The translations under genes were made by a program, and so were the position numbers. Positions 1-8,675 of a stretch of DNA of 34,780 bases are shown here, piece by piece. Source of the DNA: DQTL01 sp964396505 (GTDB lineage Bacteria > Bacteroidota > Bacteroidia > Flavobacteriales > Flavobacteriaceae); contig CAYNFJ010000007.1 in assembly GCA_964396505.1 (NCBI GenBank), positions 1-34,780 of the forward strand, read 5' to 3'. Under the pieces are notes generated by a model. It was not told where the DNA came from and did no database searches. It saw only the letters and a list, made by a program, of their open reading frames with translations. The number at the start of each line of letters is the position of its first letter. Positions within the stretch are counted from its first letter, which is position 1.

Positions 1-90
1 CATCAAGTGGCAAATGTAATAAATTGAAAGGATTTATGCTTTTATAAAAAATTTCTTATATTTACCTTGTAAATTAAAACACAGACACGA

Positions 91-330
91 ATGATTTATA
101 CTATTTTAATTGGCGCATTGGCAGGCTGGTTAGCCGGAAAAATAATGAATGGAGGCGGATTCGGTGCCTTAAAGAACATTGTTCTGGGAATTATCGGTGG
201 ATTTGTAGGAGGATGGCTTTTTAAACAATTTCATATCTCACTGTTTGAAGGGGCCTTAGGTGATTTGTCTCAAGGGTTGATCGGCGCCTTGGTAATCTTG
301 TTTATATTTGGTTTGTTTCAAAAGAAATAA
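91..330 (+). CDS. GlsB/YeaQ/YmgE family small membrane protein
   Basis: A 79-residue, very hydrophobic, glycine-rich protein with the pattern of the transglycosylase-associated (GlsB/YeaQ/YmgE) family. Three membrane segments are visible at about residues 1-17, 26-45 and 56-76, with GWLAGK after the first and GGFVGGWLF in the second. Family members are inner-membrane proteins linked to general or envelope stress, but their molecular activity is not known. The ATG at 91 is the only sensible start. The trpS promoter lies partly inside the end of this gene, so the two are probably transcribed separately. The family call rests on length, topology and glycine motifs. Confidence 0.85.
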   Translation: MIYTILIGALAGWLAGKIMNGGGFGALKNIVLGIIGGFVGGWLFKQFHISLFEGALGDLSQGLIGALVILFIFGLFQKK

Positions 331-341
331 ATGTATTTTTG
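312..341 (+). promoter_or_regulatory. Bacteroidota-type promoter for trpS
   Basis: TTTG at 312-315 and TATTTTTG at 334-341 are separated by 18 bases, matching the TTTG / TAnnTTTG promoter of the Bacteroidota primary sigma factor. The upstream element lies inside the last codons of the preceding small membrane protein gene. Transcription would start about 20 bases before the trpS ATG at 370. Confidence 0.65.
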
Positions 342-369
342 CTTCCGAATCATAATACACAAGTAATTT

Positions 370-1338
370 ATGTCAAGAATTCTAACAGGTGTACAAAGTA
401 CCGGAACCCCCCATTTAGGTAATTTGTTAGGAGCCATTTTACCGGCTGTTGAAATGGCCAATCAACCGGAAAACGAATCATATTTGTTTATAGCAGATTT
501 ACATTCTTTAACACAAATAAAGAATGGTGAAGCATTAAGAGAAAATACTTACAGCACTGCGGCTACTTGGTTGGCCTGTGGTTTAGACATCAATAAAACC
601 GTTTTTTATCGTCAAAGTGATATTCCACAGGTTACGGAACTGGCGTGGTATCTCAGTTGTTTTTTCCCGTATCAACGGCTTACCTTAGCTCATTCTTTTA
701 AGGATAAAGCCGATAGATTAAGCGATGTGAATGCCGGACTATTTAACTATCCGTTATTGATGGCAGCAGACATTTTATTATACGATGCTGAAATAGTTCC
801 GGTAGGAAAAGATCAATTACAGCATCTGGAAATAACCCGCGATATCGCCAATAGAATCAACAATAAAGTTGGTGAAATATTGCTCCCTCCTCAGGCAAAA
901 CTACAAGAAGGAACCATGTATGTTCCCGGTACTGACGGTGAGAAGATGAGTAAATCCAAAGGAAATATTATCAATATTTTTCTGCCGGATAAACAATTGC
1001 GCAAGCAAATCATGAAAATCCAAACAGATTCTACACCTTTGGAAGCTCCCAAAAATCCGGATACTTGTAACCTGTTTGCGCTGTACAAACTGGTGGCAAC
1101 AGCAGAACAAACCGCTCAAATGCGTGCCAATTATCTCAAAGGAGGCTATGGTTACGGTCACGCCAAACAAGCTTTTTACGAATTAATTCTCGATAAATTT
1201 CACACCATTAGAGAACGTTATCACTATTTTATGGAAAACCGTTCAGAAATAGATGAAGCGCTGGCCATTGGCGCTGACAAAGCTAGACAAGTAGCCAATG
1301 TGGTCTTGAAAAGAGTTCGTAAGAAAGTAGGTTATTAA
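370..1338 (+). CDS. trpS: Tryptophan--tRNA ligase (class I)
   Basis: Charges tRNA-Trp with tryptophan in the cytoplasm. At 322 residues it has the usual length for bacterial TrpRS. The class I HIGH-type signature is TPHLGN at residues 13-18 and the KMSKS loop is intact (EKMSKSKGN, about residue 192). DLHSLTQ and GKDQLQHLE are further family-typical segments forming the tryptophan and ATP pocket. It has its own promoter directly upstream. Its stop codon shares the four bases TTAA at 1335-1338 with the stop of the convergent gene on the other strand, with no terminator between them. Confidence 0.97.
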   Translation: MSRILTGVQSTGTPHLGNLLGAILPAVEMANQPENESYLFIADLHSLTQIKNGEALRENTYSTAATWLACGLDINKTVFYRQSDIPQVTELAWYLSCFFPYQRLTLAHSFKDKADRLSDVNAGLFNYPLLMAADILLYDAEIVPVGKDQLQHLEITRDIANRINNKVGEILLPPQAKLQEGTMYVPGTDGEKMSKSKGNIINIFLPDKQLRKQIMKIQTDSTPLEAPKNPDTCNLFALYKLVATAEQTAQMRANYLKGGYGYGHAKQAFYELILDKFHTIRERYHYFMENRSEIDEALAIGADKARQVANVVLKRVRKKVGY

Positions 1339-2474
1339 ACTTTTTTTACTTTTCGTATAATCCGGTTTACCTTTTTGTACTTGGTATATAAGCGTTTATT
1401 TTTCATAGATTGAATAATGATCTTTATCTTGGCTATTTGATGCAGTGCTTCTTCCATTCCATAAAGATGACAGACCAGATAATTATGGAGTAATGCTGTA
1501 AGTTGTGTGGCAACAGCATGATTATTCGAGTTCGATGTATTCAAAATTTTCTTTAAGATGGCATTACTGTTTTCCAGTAATTCATCTATGGATTCCTGCG
1601 AATATTTAGGCGGTTCAAAAACGACTTCGGTATGTATTTGATAGGATCCGTTCTCTTTAAAATGCAAGACTTTTTTTTCTAAAGGATAATAATTTTTTGT
1701 TTTTGAAATACCCAATGATACATATTCGGTAATGATAAAACTATCGTGATTGACATGTATTTTTACTTCGTCTCTGTCTGAGTAGAACAGTTGCGTCTGC
1801 TCATTGATCAATTCAATATCTACACGGGTATAGAAGGTTTCATCTTCAAATTTCTTTATTTTCCCCGCCCAACACAATATAAAATGCTCTTGAAATACTT
1901 TGTATTGCGGATGATGCTCTTTGGTGTGTTTTTGCATAAAATCCAATACGCTCTCCAGTGTATATTCCAAGTTGTTTTTTGATTGATTTTCCAGATCTTC
2001 TACTATTTTCCGGTTTCTGTTATCCAATTTTAATTCCGGAACCGCTACCGATGTACTGCCTCTACGCACAAAAATTTGCCGAGCCCTGTATTCCCAAATA
2101 TTGTGTCGCAACCGGATTATATTTTGACTTGGAAAAATAGTAATCAACCCAATAAACTTATGGCGTGGCAAGTTGGAAAATTTGATATTTTCATATTGTA
2201 TCTTTGGCGCATTTTCCAGATAATTATCAATCAGACTTTGAATACGGCTATCATCAAAAAAAGGAACTCCTTTTAGGCGATTGGTCTCATCTTCAACACC
2301 TACTACTATAAAAGAACGATTGTACGGATTGGCATTGGCCAATGCACAAATGTGTTTTATAAATTTTGCTTTGGAACGTCTGTTTTTCAAGTTTAAACGT
2401 TCTTTTTTATCATAAAAACTGTTTTCGTCATTATAGGCGAGCAGATTTTTGATAAGGCGTCTTTTATTAATCAT
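1335..2474 (-). CDS. AlbA_2 (Schlafen-type) putative ATP-binding protein
   Basis: A 379-residue soluble protein. Its N-terminal part (about residues 25-150) looks like the AlbA_2/Schlafen domain: a LNLKNRRSKAKFIKHICALAN helix region, a SFIVVGVEDE strand-turn, then KGVPFFDDSRIQSLIDNYL and a VRRGSTSVA segment. Such proteins are usually annotated as putative ATP-binding or transcriptional regulators, though nucleic-acid binding or nuclease roles are known in relatives. The C-terminal ~220 residues are not recognised and end in a strongly basic tail (residues about 355-379). No signal peptide or membrane segment is seen. It is a single gene, convergent with trpS and overlapping it by four bases. 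A weak promoter-like CTAAGTTA (reverse TAACTTAG) sits at 2496-2503. The function is unproven. Confidence 0.75.
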   Translation of the reverse strand: MINKRRLIKNLLAYNDENSFYDKKERLNLKNRRSKAKFIKHICALANANPYNRSFIVVGVEDETNRLKGVPFFDDSRIQSLIDNYLENAPKIQYENIKFSNLPRHKFIGLITIFPSQNIIRLRHNIWEYRARQIFVRRGSTSVAVPELKLDNRNRKIVEDLENQSKNNLEYTLESVLDFMQKHTKEHHPQYKVFQEHFILCWAGKIKKFEDETFYTRVDIELINEQTQLFYSDRDEVKIHVNHDSFIITEYVSLGISKTKNYYPLEKKVLHFKENGSYQIHTEVVFEPPKYSQESIDELLENSNAILKKILNTSNSNNHAVATQLTALLHNYLVCHLYGMEEALHQIAKIKIIIQSMKNKRLYTKYKKVNRIIRKVKKV

Positions 2475-2632
2475 TGCTGATGTTTTCTCGTGGTGCTAAG
2501 TTAGTAAATAAAAATGGGTCTCACAGATTCCGGCACTTAATCAAAAAATGCAAACAGCTTCTATCTGGCAAGAGATCGAATTCTTATATCCATTCTTTTT
2601 GCTATCTCATGTGAATACGAAATTTATTAAAC

Positions 2633-2640
2633 TATTTTTG
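2633..2640 (+). promoter_or_regulatory. Probable -7 element for the SprA-like gene
   Basis: TATTTTTG at 2633-2640 fits TAnnTTTG and lies 23 bases before the ATG at 2663. No clear TTTG is found at the proper distance upstream, so this is a half-supported promoter. Confidence 0.4.
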
Positions 2641-2662
2641 TGCTTTATTCGTTGTAAACTAT

Positions 2663-5600
2663 ATGGTTAAAAAATTTGTACTGTTTTTGGGATTCTTGGT
2701 TTCGTTTGTAGCGCAAGCACAGATAGATTCTCTGTATTTTTCTCATAAAAAAATACAGGTTCAAGACAGTTTGATTTTTAATCCGGTGAGCACTCCTCCC
2801 TATTATTTTAGGGTCACAACTGCCGGAGGAAAAGCATTGGATAGCACCCAATACAAAGTAGATTTTAAACAATCGGTTCTTTTTTTAAAACCGGATTTTT
2901 ACAAACAGTATCCAAAAGTAGATTCATTGTATGTCCGGTATTACAACTATCCGGAATATTGGACACAAACCTACTCGGGCTACAACCCCAATCTCATTAT
3001 TCCCAACAATAGCCTCAGGCGTCCAACCGCTACAGTTTCCGGTTTATCCCGATTGACAAAAAAACCATTTTCAGGGCTGGATACAAAAGGAAGTATCGTG
3101 CGTGGTGTGAATCTGGGAAACAATCAAGATGCGGTACTAAATTCGACATTAGACTTGACAATTCAAGGGAAATTATCATCAAAAGTCACTTTAAAAGCAC
3201 ATATCAATGACACCAATATTCCTATTCAAGAAAACGGATATTCGCAAGATTTAAAGGATCTGGACCGGGTATTTATTGAAATGGAGGCGCCACAATGGCA
3301 TGTTCAAGCCGGTGATATTTTTCTAAACAATCAGGACACCTATTTTATGAATTTTACTAAAAAGGTATCCGGTATATCTCTAAATGCGCAAATAGACAGC
3401 ACCCGTTTTTTTACTTCCGGCGCTTTGGTAAAAGGGCGTTTTGCAAGCTACCGGTTTCAAGGTGAGGAAGCCAATCAAGGACCCTACAAACTCAAAGGAA
3501 CAAATGGCGAAGCCTATATTTTTATTATCAACGCAAGTGAAAAGGTGTATATCAACGGGATACTCCAAAAAAGAGGACGAGATCAAGATTATTGGATAGA
3601 TTACAATACAGCCGAAATTACTTTTACACCCACGAATCCCATTACATCCGATCAAAGAATACGGGTTGAATTTCAATATTCCGATAGAAATTATTCCCGA
3701 TTTGTCACGAGTAATGGCGTGACAAATCAGGGAAACAAATTACAATGGGGTGTATATTTTTACAGAGAAACCGATTTAAAAAATCAGCCTTTACAAATAC
3801 AATTAACAGAAGAACAAAAAGCCTTGTTGGCCTTGGCAGGAAATACAGATGCGCCCATATTAGTCAGCAATGTAGTAGAAACTCCTTATACCGAGAATAC
3901 AATTTTATATAGAAAGATTACAACCGGTTCCAATATAATATACGAATATACAACCGATCCTACGGAAACCCTGTATCAAGTAGGTTTTACCTATGTGGGG
4001 GCGCAACAAGGTGATTACCGTGTTGCAGCGTATTTGGCAACCGGTAAAAAAATGGAATATGTAGGTGCGAATCAGGGAAATTATGTCGCCGCATCTCCTC
4101 TAGTAGCACCTTCTCGACAGCAGATTGCGGTTTTCAACACCCAATATCATCCTTCGGATAAAACACAGCTGGCAATGGAGTTTGCTTACAGTAATAATGA
4201 TTCCAATCTTTTTTCAGAAATAGGAAACAACCATAACAAAGCTCCGGCTGTCAAAATAAATTGGCAACAATCTATTCTGGATACGACCGCTACGGGATGG
4301 CTACTGCAAGGGGGGTTACAATTGGATTATCTACATAAAGATTTTAAGAGTATTGAGCGGGTGTTTGCGGTGGAATTTAATCGAGATTGGAACTTGACCG
4401 CCCCACAAGGGAATCAAAGTTTGTTACGTGCCCAAATACAATTGAACAATACTAAAAAAGGAACAATTGCATATCATTTTGAAAATTTGAATTTTTCTGA
4501 AAACTATCAGGGCAATAAACACGCATTAGAGAGCCATTTACAATTTAATAATTTCCGTTTACAGCATTTGAGTAGCTATCTACAAAGTAACGGAAATCTG
4601 ACCAAGACCCAATTTGCACGTAGCCATACCGGTATGGATTATTCCCGTAAAAAATGGTGGGTGGGAACTGTTTTTGATTTGGAACAAAATAAGCAAAAAA
4701 CACCGCTATCGAATCAATTGAACAACCTTTCCTACCGGTTTTCAGATATCCAAGCCCGCTTAGGAATCGGGGATACTGCCCGGGTGTATCTGGCTGTAGG
4801 CGCTCGTTTTCACACGAATGACAGTTTGCGAGACAACCGATTGCAAAGGGTAAATCAAGCAACTTCGTTGTTTTTCGATTCGCAATTGATTCAGAGTAAA
4901 CAAAGCCAACTGAAGTGGTATGCAAATTATAGAAAAATAGATTATCTGTCCGGAAATCACACGAAATCGCTCAATTCACAATTGGTTTATAAACAAGCGC
5001 TTTGGAATCAATTGCTCCATTTACAAACCCTGTACACCACCACCTCCGGAAATAGTCCCCAACAGGAATATGCCTATATAGAAACCGCTCCCGGACAGGG
5101 CTATTATACTTGGATTGATTACAATGAAAACGGCATACAGGAACTGGATGAATTTGAGGTAGCACAATTTTCCGATCAAGCCAATTATTTACGAATCGCT
5201 TTACCCAACATTCAATATATCGCTACCCAAGAAGCGCGTTTACAACAAAGTGTGCAACTCAATTTTTCACAATGGGCGAACCTGAGCGGCATTAAAAAAA
5301 CACTATCCCACTGGAGCGACCAACTACAAATTTTGGCAAAAAATAATAAAAAACGGGAAAGAGACATCTGGCATCTAAACCCTTTTGATTTTAAAGGAAC
5401 ATCCGTGTTAGAATTACAATACAATATGAGAAATTCCTTGTTTTTTAACAAAGGAATTGCCCATTACTCAACCACCTACCATTACACGGATTTAAGACAA
5501 AAAACATTGCACTTATTTGATATTCAAGAAAACGATCTCGTCAGTCATCAACTGCAATTTCAACATAAGATCAAAGAAGTATGGCTGCTGGGTTTTGACG

Positions 5601-6058
5601 CCATACAATCTCAAAACAAGCGTTCCAGCAGTGCTTTTTCAAACAGAAACTATCGTATCAATACCCGTAGTTTTTCACCATATATCACCTATTTGATAAC
5701 TAAGAATCATTGGATAAAAATCCGGTATGCCGGTGTGTATAAAAAGAATGAAACCGGCGAAAATGCGCGTTTACAAAAAGATGAATGGTCTTTAGAATAT
5801 CTATTTACCAACACAAAAGAAACCCGGTTTTCCACAAATATCAAATACTTAAAAAATAATTTTTCAGGAAACGGATTTTCAGCATTGGGCTATCAGATGC
5901 TAGAAGGTTTGCAGCCAGGCAATAATTTGGTGATTAATCTGTTATGGACTCATAAAATCAACTCTTTTTTGTTTTTAAATTTGAATTACAACGCACGTGC
6001 CAACACCATTTCCCGGACCATCCACAACGGAAATGTTCAATTACGAGCCGTTTTTTAA
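2663..6058 (+). CDS. Large SprA-like outer-membrane beta-barrel protein
   Basis: A 1131-residue secreted protein. The signal peptide is residues 1-20, ending VAQAQ. Residues about 140-215 contain a block resembling repeats in the gliding and type IX secretion translocon protein SprA: RGVNLGNNQDAV, LSSKVTLKAHINDTNIPIQE, LKDLDRVFIEMEAPQW and VQAGDIFL. From about residue 230 to the end the chain alternates polar and aromatic/aliphatic residues and ends in an aromatic residue (LRAVF), as in a very large outer-membrane beta-barrel. At residues 819-830 there is an EF-hand-like loop (DYNENGIQELDE) followed by FEVAQFSDQANYLRI. It is much shorter than SprA itself (over 2000 residues), so it is a relative and not SprA. 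It stands alone, with two small barrel genes next downstream. A role in export or surface assembly is inferred only from similarity. Confidence 0.7.
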   Translation: MVKKFVLFLGFLVSFVAQAQIDSLYFSHKKIQVQDSLIFNPVSTPPYYFRVTTAGGKALDSTQYKVDFKQSVLFLKPDFYKQYPKVDSLYVRYYNYPEYWTQTYSGYNPNLIIPNNSLRRPTATVSGLSRLTKKPFSGLDTKGSIVRGVNLGNNQDAVLNSTLDLTIQGKLSSKVTLKAHINDTNIPIQENGYSQDLKDLDRVFIEMEAPQWHVQAGDIFLNNQDTYFMNFTKKVSGISLNAQIDSTRFFTSGALVKGRFASYRFQGEEANQGPYKLKGTNGEAYIFIINASEKVYINGILQKRGRDQDYWIDYNTAEITFTPTNPITSDQRIRVEFQYSDRNYSRFVTSNGVTNQGNKLQWGVYFYRETDLKNQPLQIQLTEEQKALLALAGNTDAPILVSNVVETPYTENTILYRKITTGSNIIYEYTTDPTETLYQVGFTYVGAQQGDYRVAAYLATGKKMEYVGANQGNYVAASPLVAPSRQQIAVFNTQYHPSDKTQLAMEFAYSNNDSNLFSEIGNNHNKAPAVKINWQQSILDTTATGWLLQGGLQLDYLHKDFKSIERVFAVEFNRDWNLTAPQGNQSLLRAQIQLNNTKKGTIAYHFENLNFSENYQGNKHALESHLQFNNFRLQHLSSYLQSNGNLTKTQFARSHTGMDYSRKKWWVGTVFDLEQNKQKTPLSNQLNNLSYRFSDIQARLGIGDTARVYLAVGARFHTNDSLRDNRLQRVNQATSLFFDSQLIQSKQSQLKWYANYRKIDYLSGNHTKSLNSQLVYKQALWNQLLHLQTLYTTTSGNSPQQEYAYIETAPGQGYYTWIDYNENGIQELDEFEVAQFSDQANYLRIALPNIQYIATQEARLQQSVQLNFSQWANLSGIKKTLSHWSDQLQILAKNNKKRERDIWHLNPFDFKGTSVLELQYNMRNSLFFNKGIAHYSTTYHYTDLRQKTLHLFDIQENDLVSHQLQFQHKIKEVWLLGFDAIQSQNKRSSSAFSNRNYRINTRSFSPYITYLITKNHWIKIRYAGVYKKNETGENARLQKDEWSLEYLFTNTKETRFSTNIKYLKNNFSGNGFSALGYQMLEGLQPGNNLVINLLWTHKINSFLFLNLNYNARANTISRTIHNGNVQLRAVF

Positions 6059-6124
6059 CATTTTATTAAGCAACCTAAAGTGTTTATTTTATCTAAACAA
6101 GTATAACTCAAAACGAATATTCTT

Positions 6125-6676
6125 ATGAAAAAAATCCTATGGGCTTTGATGCTACTATTTACTTTTTCGAGTGTCGCTCAAGAAACAGAACCTGTTGTAA
6201 AACAAAATGAAATCTACTTAAACAGTTTTAATCTAATCACTTTCAAATGGTTGGATATTTCTTACGAAAGAATTCTCAATGATGAATCTTCGGTGGGAAT
6301 TTCCACATTAGTAAGCTTGGATAAAGAATCCTATGGTTACGATTCGTATCGTCATTATTCTATCACGCCTTATTACCGGCATTTTTTCTCCAATGCCTAT
6401 GCCAAAGGATTTTTTATGGAAGCCTTTACGATGCTCAACAGTGGTGAGTATGATTATTACAATTATTATTATGATGAAAACACCAACATGTACATTGATG
6501 AAGAAGGAACTTCCCCTTATACCGATGTGGCTTTTGGAATAGGTGTGGGTGGTAAATTTGTATCCAAAAGAGGATTTATAGGAGAAATTCACGCCGGTGT
6601 AGGTAGAAATTTATTTGATAGCAACGCTCCGGATGTAGTGGGTAGAGGCAGTATATCCTTTGGATTTAGATTTTAA
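6125..6676 (+). CDS. Small outer-membrane beta-barrel protein, paralogue 1
   Basis: A 183-residue exported protein with a signal peptide ending SSVAQ (residues 1-18). The mature part has alternating strand patterns and the C-terminal SFGFRF, a typical terminal strand for BAM-inserted barrels. The size fits an eight-stranded barrel. It is a close paralogue of the next gene: both share the ISYERILN-ESS-GIS segment, SITPYYRHFFS, YSDVAFGIG or YTDVAFGIG, and GRNLFD-NAP-VVGR. A tyrosine-rich loop at about residues 103-122 (YDYYNYYYDENTNMYIDEE) is absent from the partner and is probably a surface loop. The next gene starts 12 bases after this stop, so they form a two-gene operon. The specific function is unknown. 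Confidence 0.75.
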   Translation: MKKILWALMLLFTFSSVAQETEPVVKQNEIYLNSFNLITFKWLDISYERILNDESSVGISTLVSLDKESYGYDSYRHYSITPYYRHFFSNAYAKGFFMEAFTMLNSGEYDYYNYYYDENTNMYIDEEGTSPYTDVAFGIGVGGKFVSKRGFIGEIHAGVGRNLFDSNAPDVVGRGSISFGFRF

Positions 6677-6688
6677 AAACTTTTGATT

Positions 6689-7213
6689 ATGAAAAAAATT
6701 GTATTAGTAGTAGCATTTTTAAGTGTTTACACCGGGTTTTCTCAAGAATTTGAAAATACGCCCAAGAACAATGAATTATCCTTAAATACCTATGAATTAA
6801 TTGCCCTCAAACGATTTGAAATTTCCTACGAAAGAATCTTAAACGAGGAATCATCATTTGGAATTTCCGTATTAAAAAGTTTGCAACAACCAAAAAAAGA
6901 AGAATATATTTTTGGTAGAGATCTATCCATTACGCCTTATTACCGTCACTTTTTTTCCGATGGATATGCCCGCGGTTTTTTTATGGATGCCTTTCTGATG
7001 TACAATTCCGGTAAAAGAGATATTTGGTTGGATGATAGCAATGATTTAAAATCCTATTCGGATGTGGCTTTTGGTATAGGATTGGGTGGAAAATTTATTT
7101 CCAGAAAAGCTTTTGTCGGAACCATACAAGGAGGCATAGGACGCAATTTATTTGATAACAATGCCCCTGAAGTAGTGGGAAGACTTGAAATTTCTTTTGG
7201 TTTTCGCTTTTGA
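6689..7213 (+). CDS. Small outer-membrane beta-barrel protein, paralogue 2
   Basis: A 174-residue exported protein from the ATG at 6689. A TTG six bases upstream (6683) is in frame but an unnecessary start. The signal peptide ends TGFSQ. It shares the full-length barrel pattern and the SITPYYRHFFS, DVAFGIG and GRNLFD motifs with the gene 12 bases upstream, and ends in the same SFGFRF terminal strand. The variable region near residues 110-125 (KRDIWLDDSNDLKS) differs from the tyrosine-rich loop of its partner, as expected for an exposed loop after duplication. The function is unknown. Confidence 0.75.
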   Translation: MKKIVLVVAFLSVYTGFSQEFENTPKNNELSLNTYELIALKRFEISYERILNEESSFGISVLKSLQQPKKEEYIFGRDLSITPYYRHFFSDGYARGFFMDAFLMYNSGKRDIWLDDSNDLKSYSDVAFGIGLGGKFISRKAFVGTIQGGIGRNLFDNNAPEVVGRLEISFGFRF

Positions 7214-7248
7214 TCGATCGTAAGGGGTAAATTACAAACTTTTGTGTA

Positions 7249-7277
7249 TTGAATATTAATTCAATCCTTTATCTTTG
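7249..7277 (+). promoter_or_regulatory. Bacteroidota-type promoter for tyrS
   Basis: TTG at 7249-7251 and TATCTTTG at 7270-7277 are separated by 18 bases. The -7 element ends only 14 bases before the tyrS ATG, so the leader would be very short. Confidence 0.65.
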
Positions 7278-7291
7278 CCAAAATTTATAAT

Positions 7292-8584
7292 ATGACAAAT
7301 TTTGTTGAAGAATTACGTTGGAGAGGTTTAATACATGATACCATTCCGGAGACCGAAGATTACTTAAACCGGCATCAAACCACGGGCTATATCGGGTTTG
7401 ACCCAACTGCCGATTCGCTACATATTGGTAGTTTGGTGCCTATATTGGTACTCAAACACTTTCAAAATGCCGGACATAAACCCATTGCATTAGTAGGTGG
7501 TGCCACCGGAATGATAGGAGATCCTTCCGGAAAATCAGCAGAAAGAAACCTATTAGACGAAGCTACTTTAGCTAAAAATGTTGCGGGAATTAAAGAACAA
7601 TTAGCCCGTTTTCTAGATTTTGAAACCCCATCGGATACGACAGCCGTGCTGGTCAACAACTACGATTGGATGAAAAAATTTACCCTGATAGATTTTGTAC
7701 GTGATATCGGTAAACACTTGACGGTTAATTATATGATGGCGAAAGATTCGGTCAAAAAACGTTTGGGATCTGACGCAAAAGAAGGTATGAGTTTTACAGA
7801 ATTTACCTACCAACTCTTTCAAGGCTATGACTTCTTGCATCTTTATCAAAACTACAATTGCAAAATACAGATGGGCGGCTCTGACCAATGGGGCAATATT
7901 ACCACCGGAACGGAACTGATTCGTAGAAAAGCACAAGGCAAAGCCTACGCACTTACAGTACCCTTAATCACCAAATCGGATGGTACTAAATTCGGAAAAA
8001 GTGAAGGAGGCAACATCTGGCTAGATGCCCGTAAAACATCGCCTTATAAATTTTATCAATATTGGTTAAATACCAGCGATGAAGATGCGGTAAAGTATAT
8101 TAAAATCTTTACTTTTTTGGATCAAAAAACTATTGAAAAATTGATACAAGAACATCAAGAAGCTCCTCATTTACGTATTTTACAAAAGAAGATAGGCGAA
8201 GAAGTAACGGTTATGACACATGGTCAGGTTGCTTATGATAATGCCTTAAAAGCCTCACAAATACTCTTTGGAAAGTCCACTTCAGAAGATTTAAAATCGC
8301 TGGATGAACAAACTTTCTTAGATATTTTTGAAGGAGTCCCCTTGGCAGAAATTTCCCGTTCTGATTTAGAAAAAGGACTGGATATAATCGACGCTTTTAA
8401 CGAAAAATCGCATTTCTTAAAGTCCAATGGAGAAGTAAGACGCGCACTGAAAGAAAACTCCATTTCGGTAAATAAAACAAAAGTTGCCGAAGGTTACCAA
8501 ATTACAGCAAATGATTTGATAGCCAATCAATATGTACTGTTACAACGTGGTAAAAAGAAGTATTTTTTACTGAAATTAGTGTAA
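7292..8584 (+). CDS. tyrS: Tyrosine--tRNA ligase (class I)
   Basis: Charges tRNA-Tyr with tyrosine in the cytoplasm. The 430-residue length matches bacterial TyrRS of the TyrS type. The HIGH-type motif is HIGS at residues 44-47. The KMSKS-type loop is KFGKS at about 233-237, a variant found in this family. GGSDQWGNI is the typical tyrosine-pocket segment. The last ~65 residues (GEVRRALKENSISVNKTKV and following) form the S4 RNA-binding domain that grips the anticodon side of the tRNA. A strong bidirectional terminator follows. Confidence 0.98.
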   Translation: MTNFVEELRWRGLIHDTIPETEDYLNRHQTTGYIGFDPTADSLHIGSLVPILVLKHFQNAGHKPIALVGGATGMIGDPSGKSAERNLLDEATLAKNVAGIKEQLARFLDFETPSDTTAVLVNNYDWMKKFTLIDFVRDIGKHLTVNYMMAKDSVKKRLGSDAKEGMSFTEFTYQLFQGYDFLHLYQNYNCKIQMGGSDQWGNITTGTELIRRKAQGKAYALTVPLITKSDGTKFGKSEGGNIWLDARKTSPYKFYQYWLNTSDEDAVKYIKIFTFLDQKTIEKLIQEHQEAPHLRILQKKIGEEVTVMTHGQVAYDNALKASQILFGKSTSEDLKSLDEQTFLDIFEGVPLAEISRSDLEKGLDIIDAFNEKSHFLKSNGEVRRALKENSISVNKTKVAEGYQITANDLIANQYVLLQRGKKKYFLLKLV

Positions 8585-8620
8585 TAGCAACGAATTAATT
8601 AAAAAAAAAATCCTATCCAT

Positions 8621-8656
8621 AAAAAAGCTGTCCGGAACAATCCGGACAGCTTTTTT
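8621..8656. terminator. Strong bidirectional intrinsic terminator
   Basis: Perfect 16-bp stem (8621-8636 with 8641-8656) around an ACAA loop. The GC-rich core GCTGTCCGGA is flanked by A-runs on the left and T-runs on the right, so each strand ends in a U-tract. It sits between tyrS (+) and the convergent nuclease gene (-) and can serve both. Confidence 0.92.
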
Positions 8657-8675
8657 TAATTTCGACAAATGATCT

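Noticed and set aside
4545..4925. Antisense 126-codon frame in the SprA-like gene
   Set aside because: No start context or recognisable motif; the sense frame is one continuous barrel protein over the same bases.
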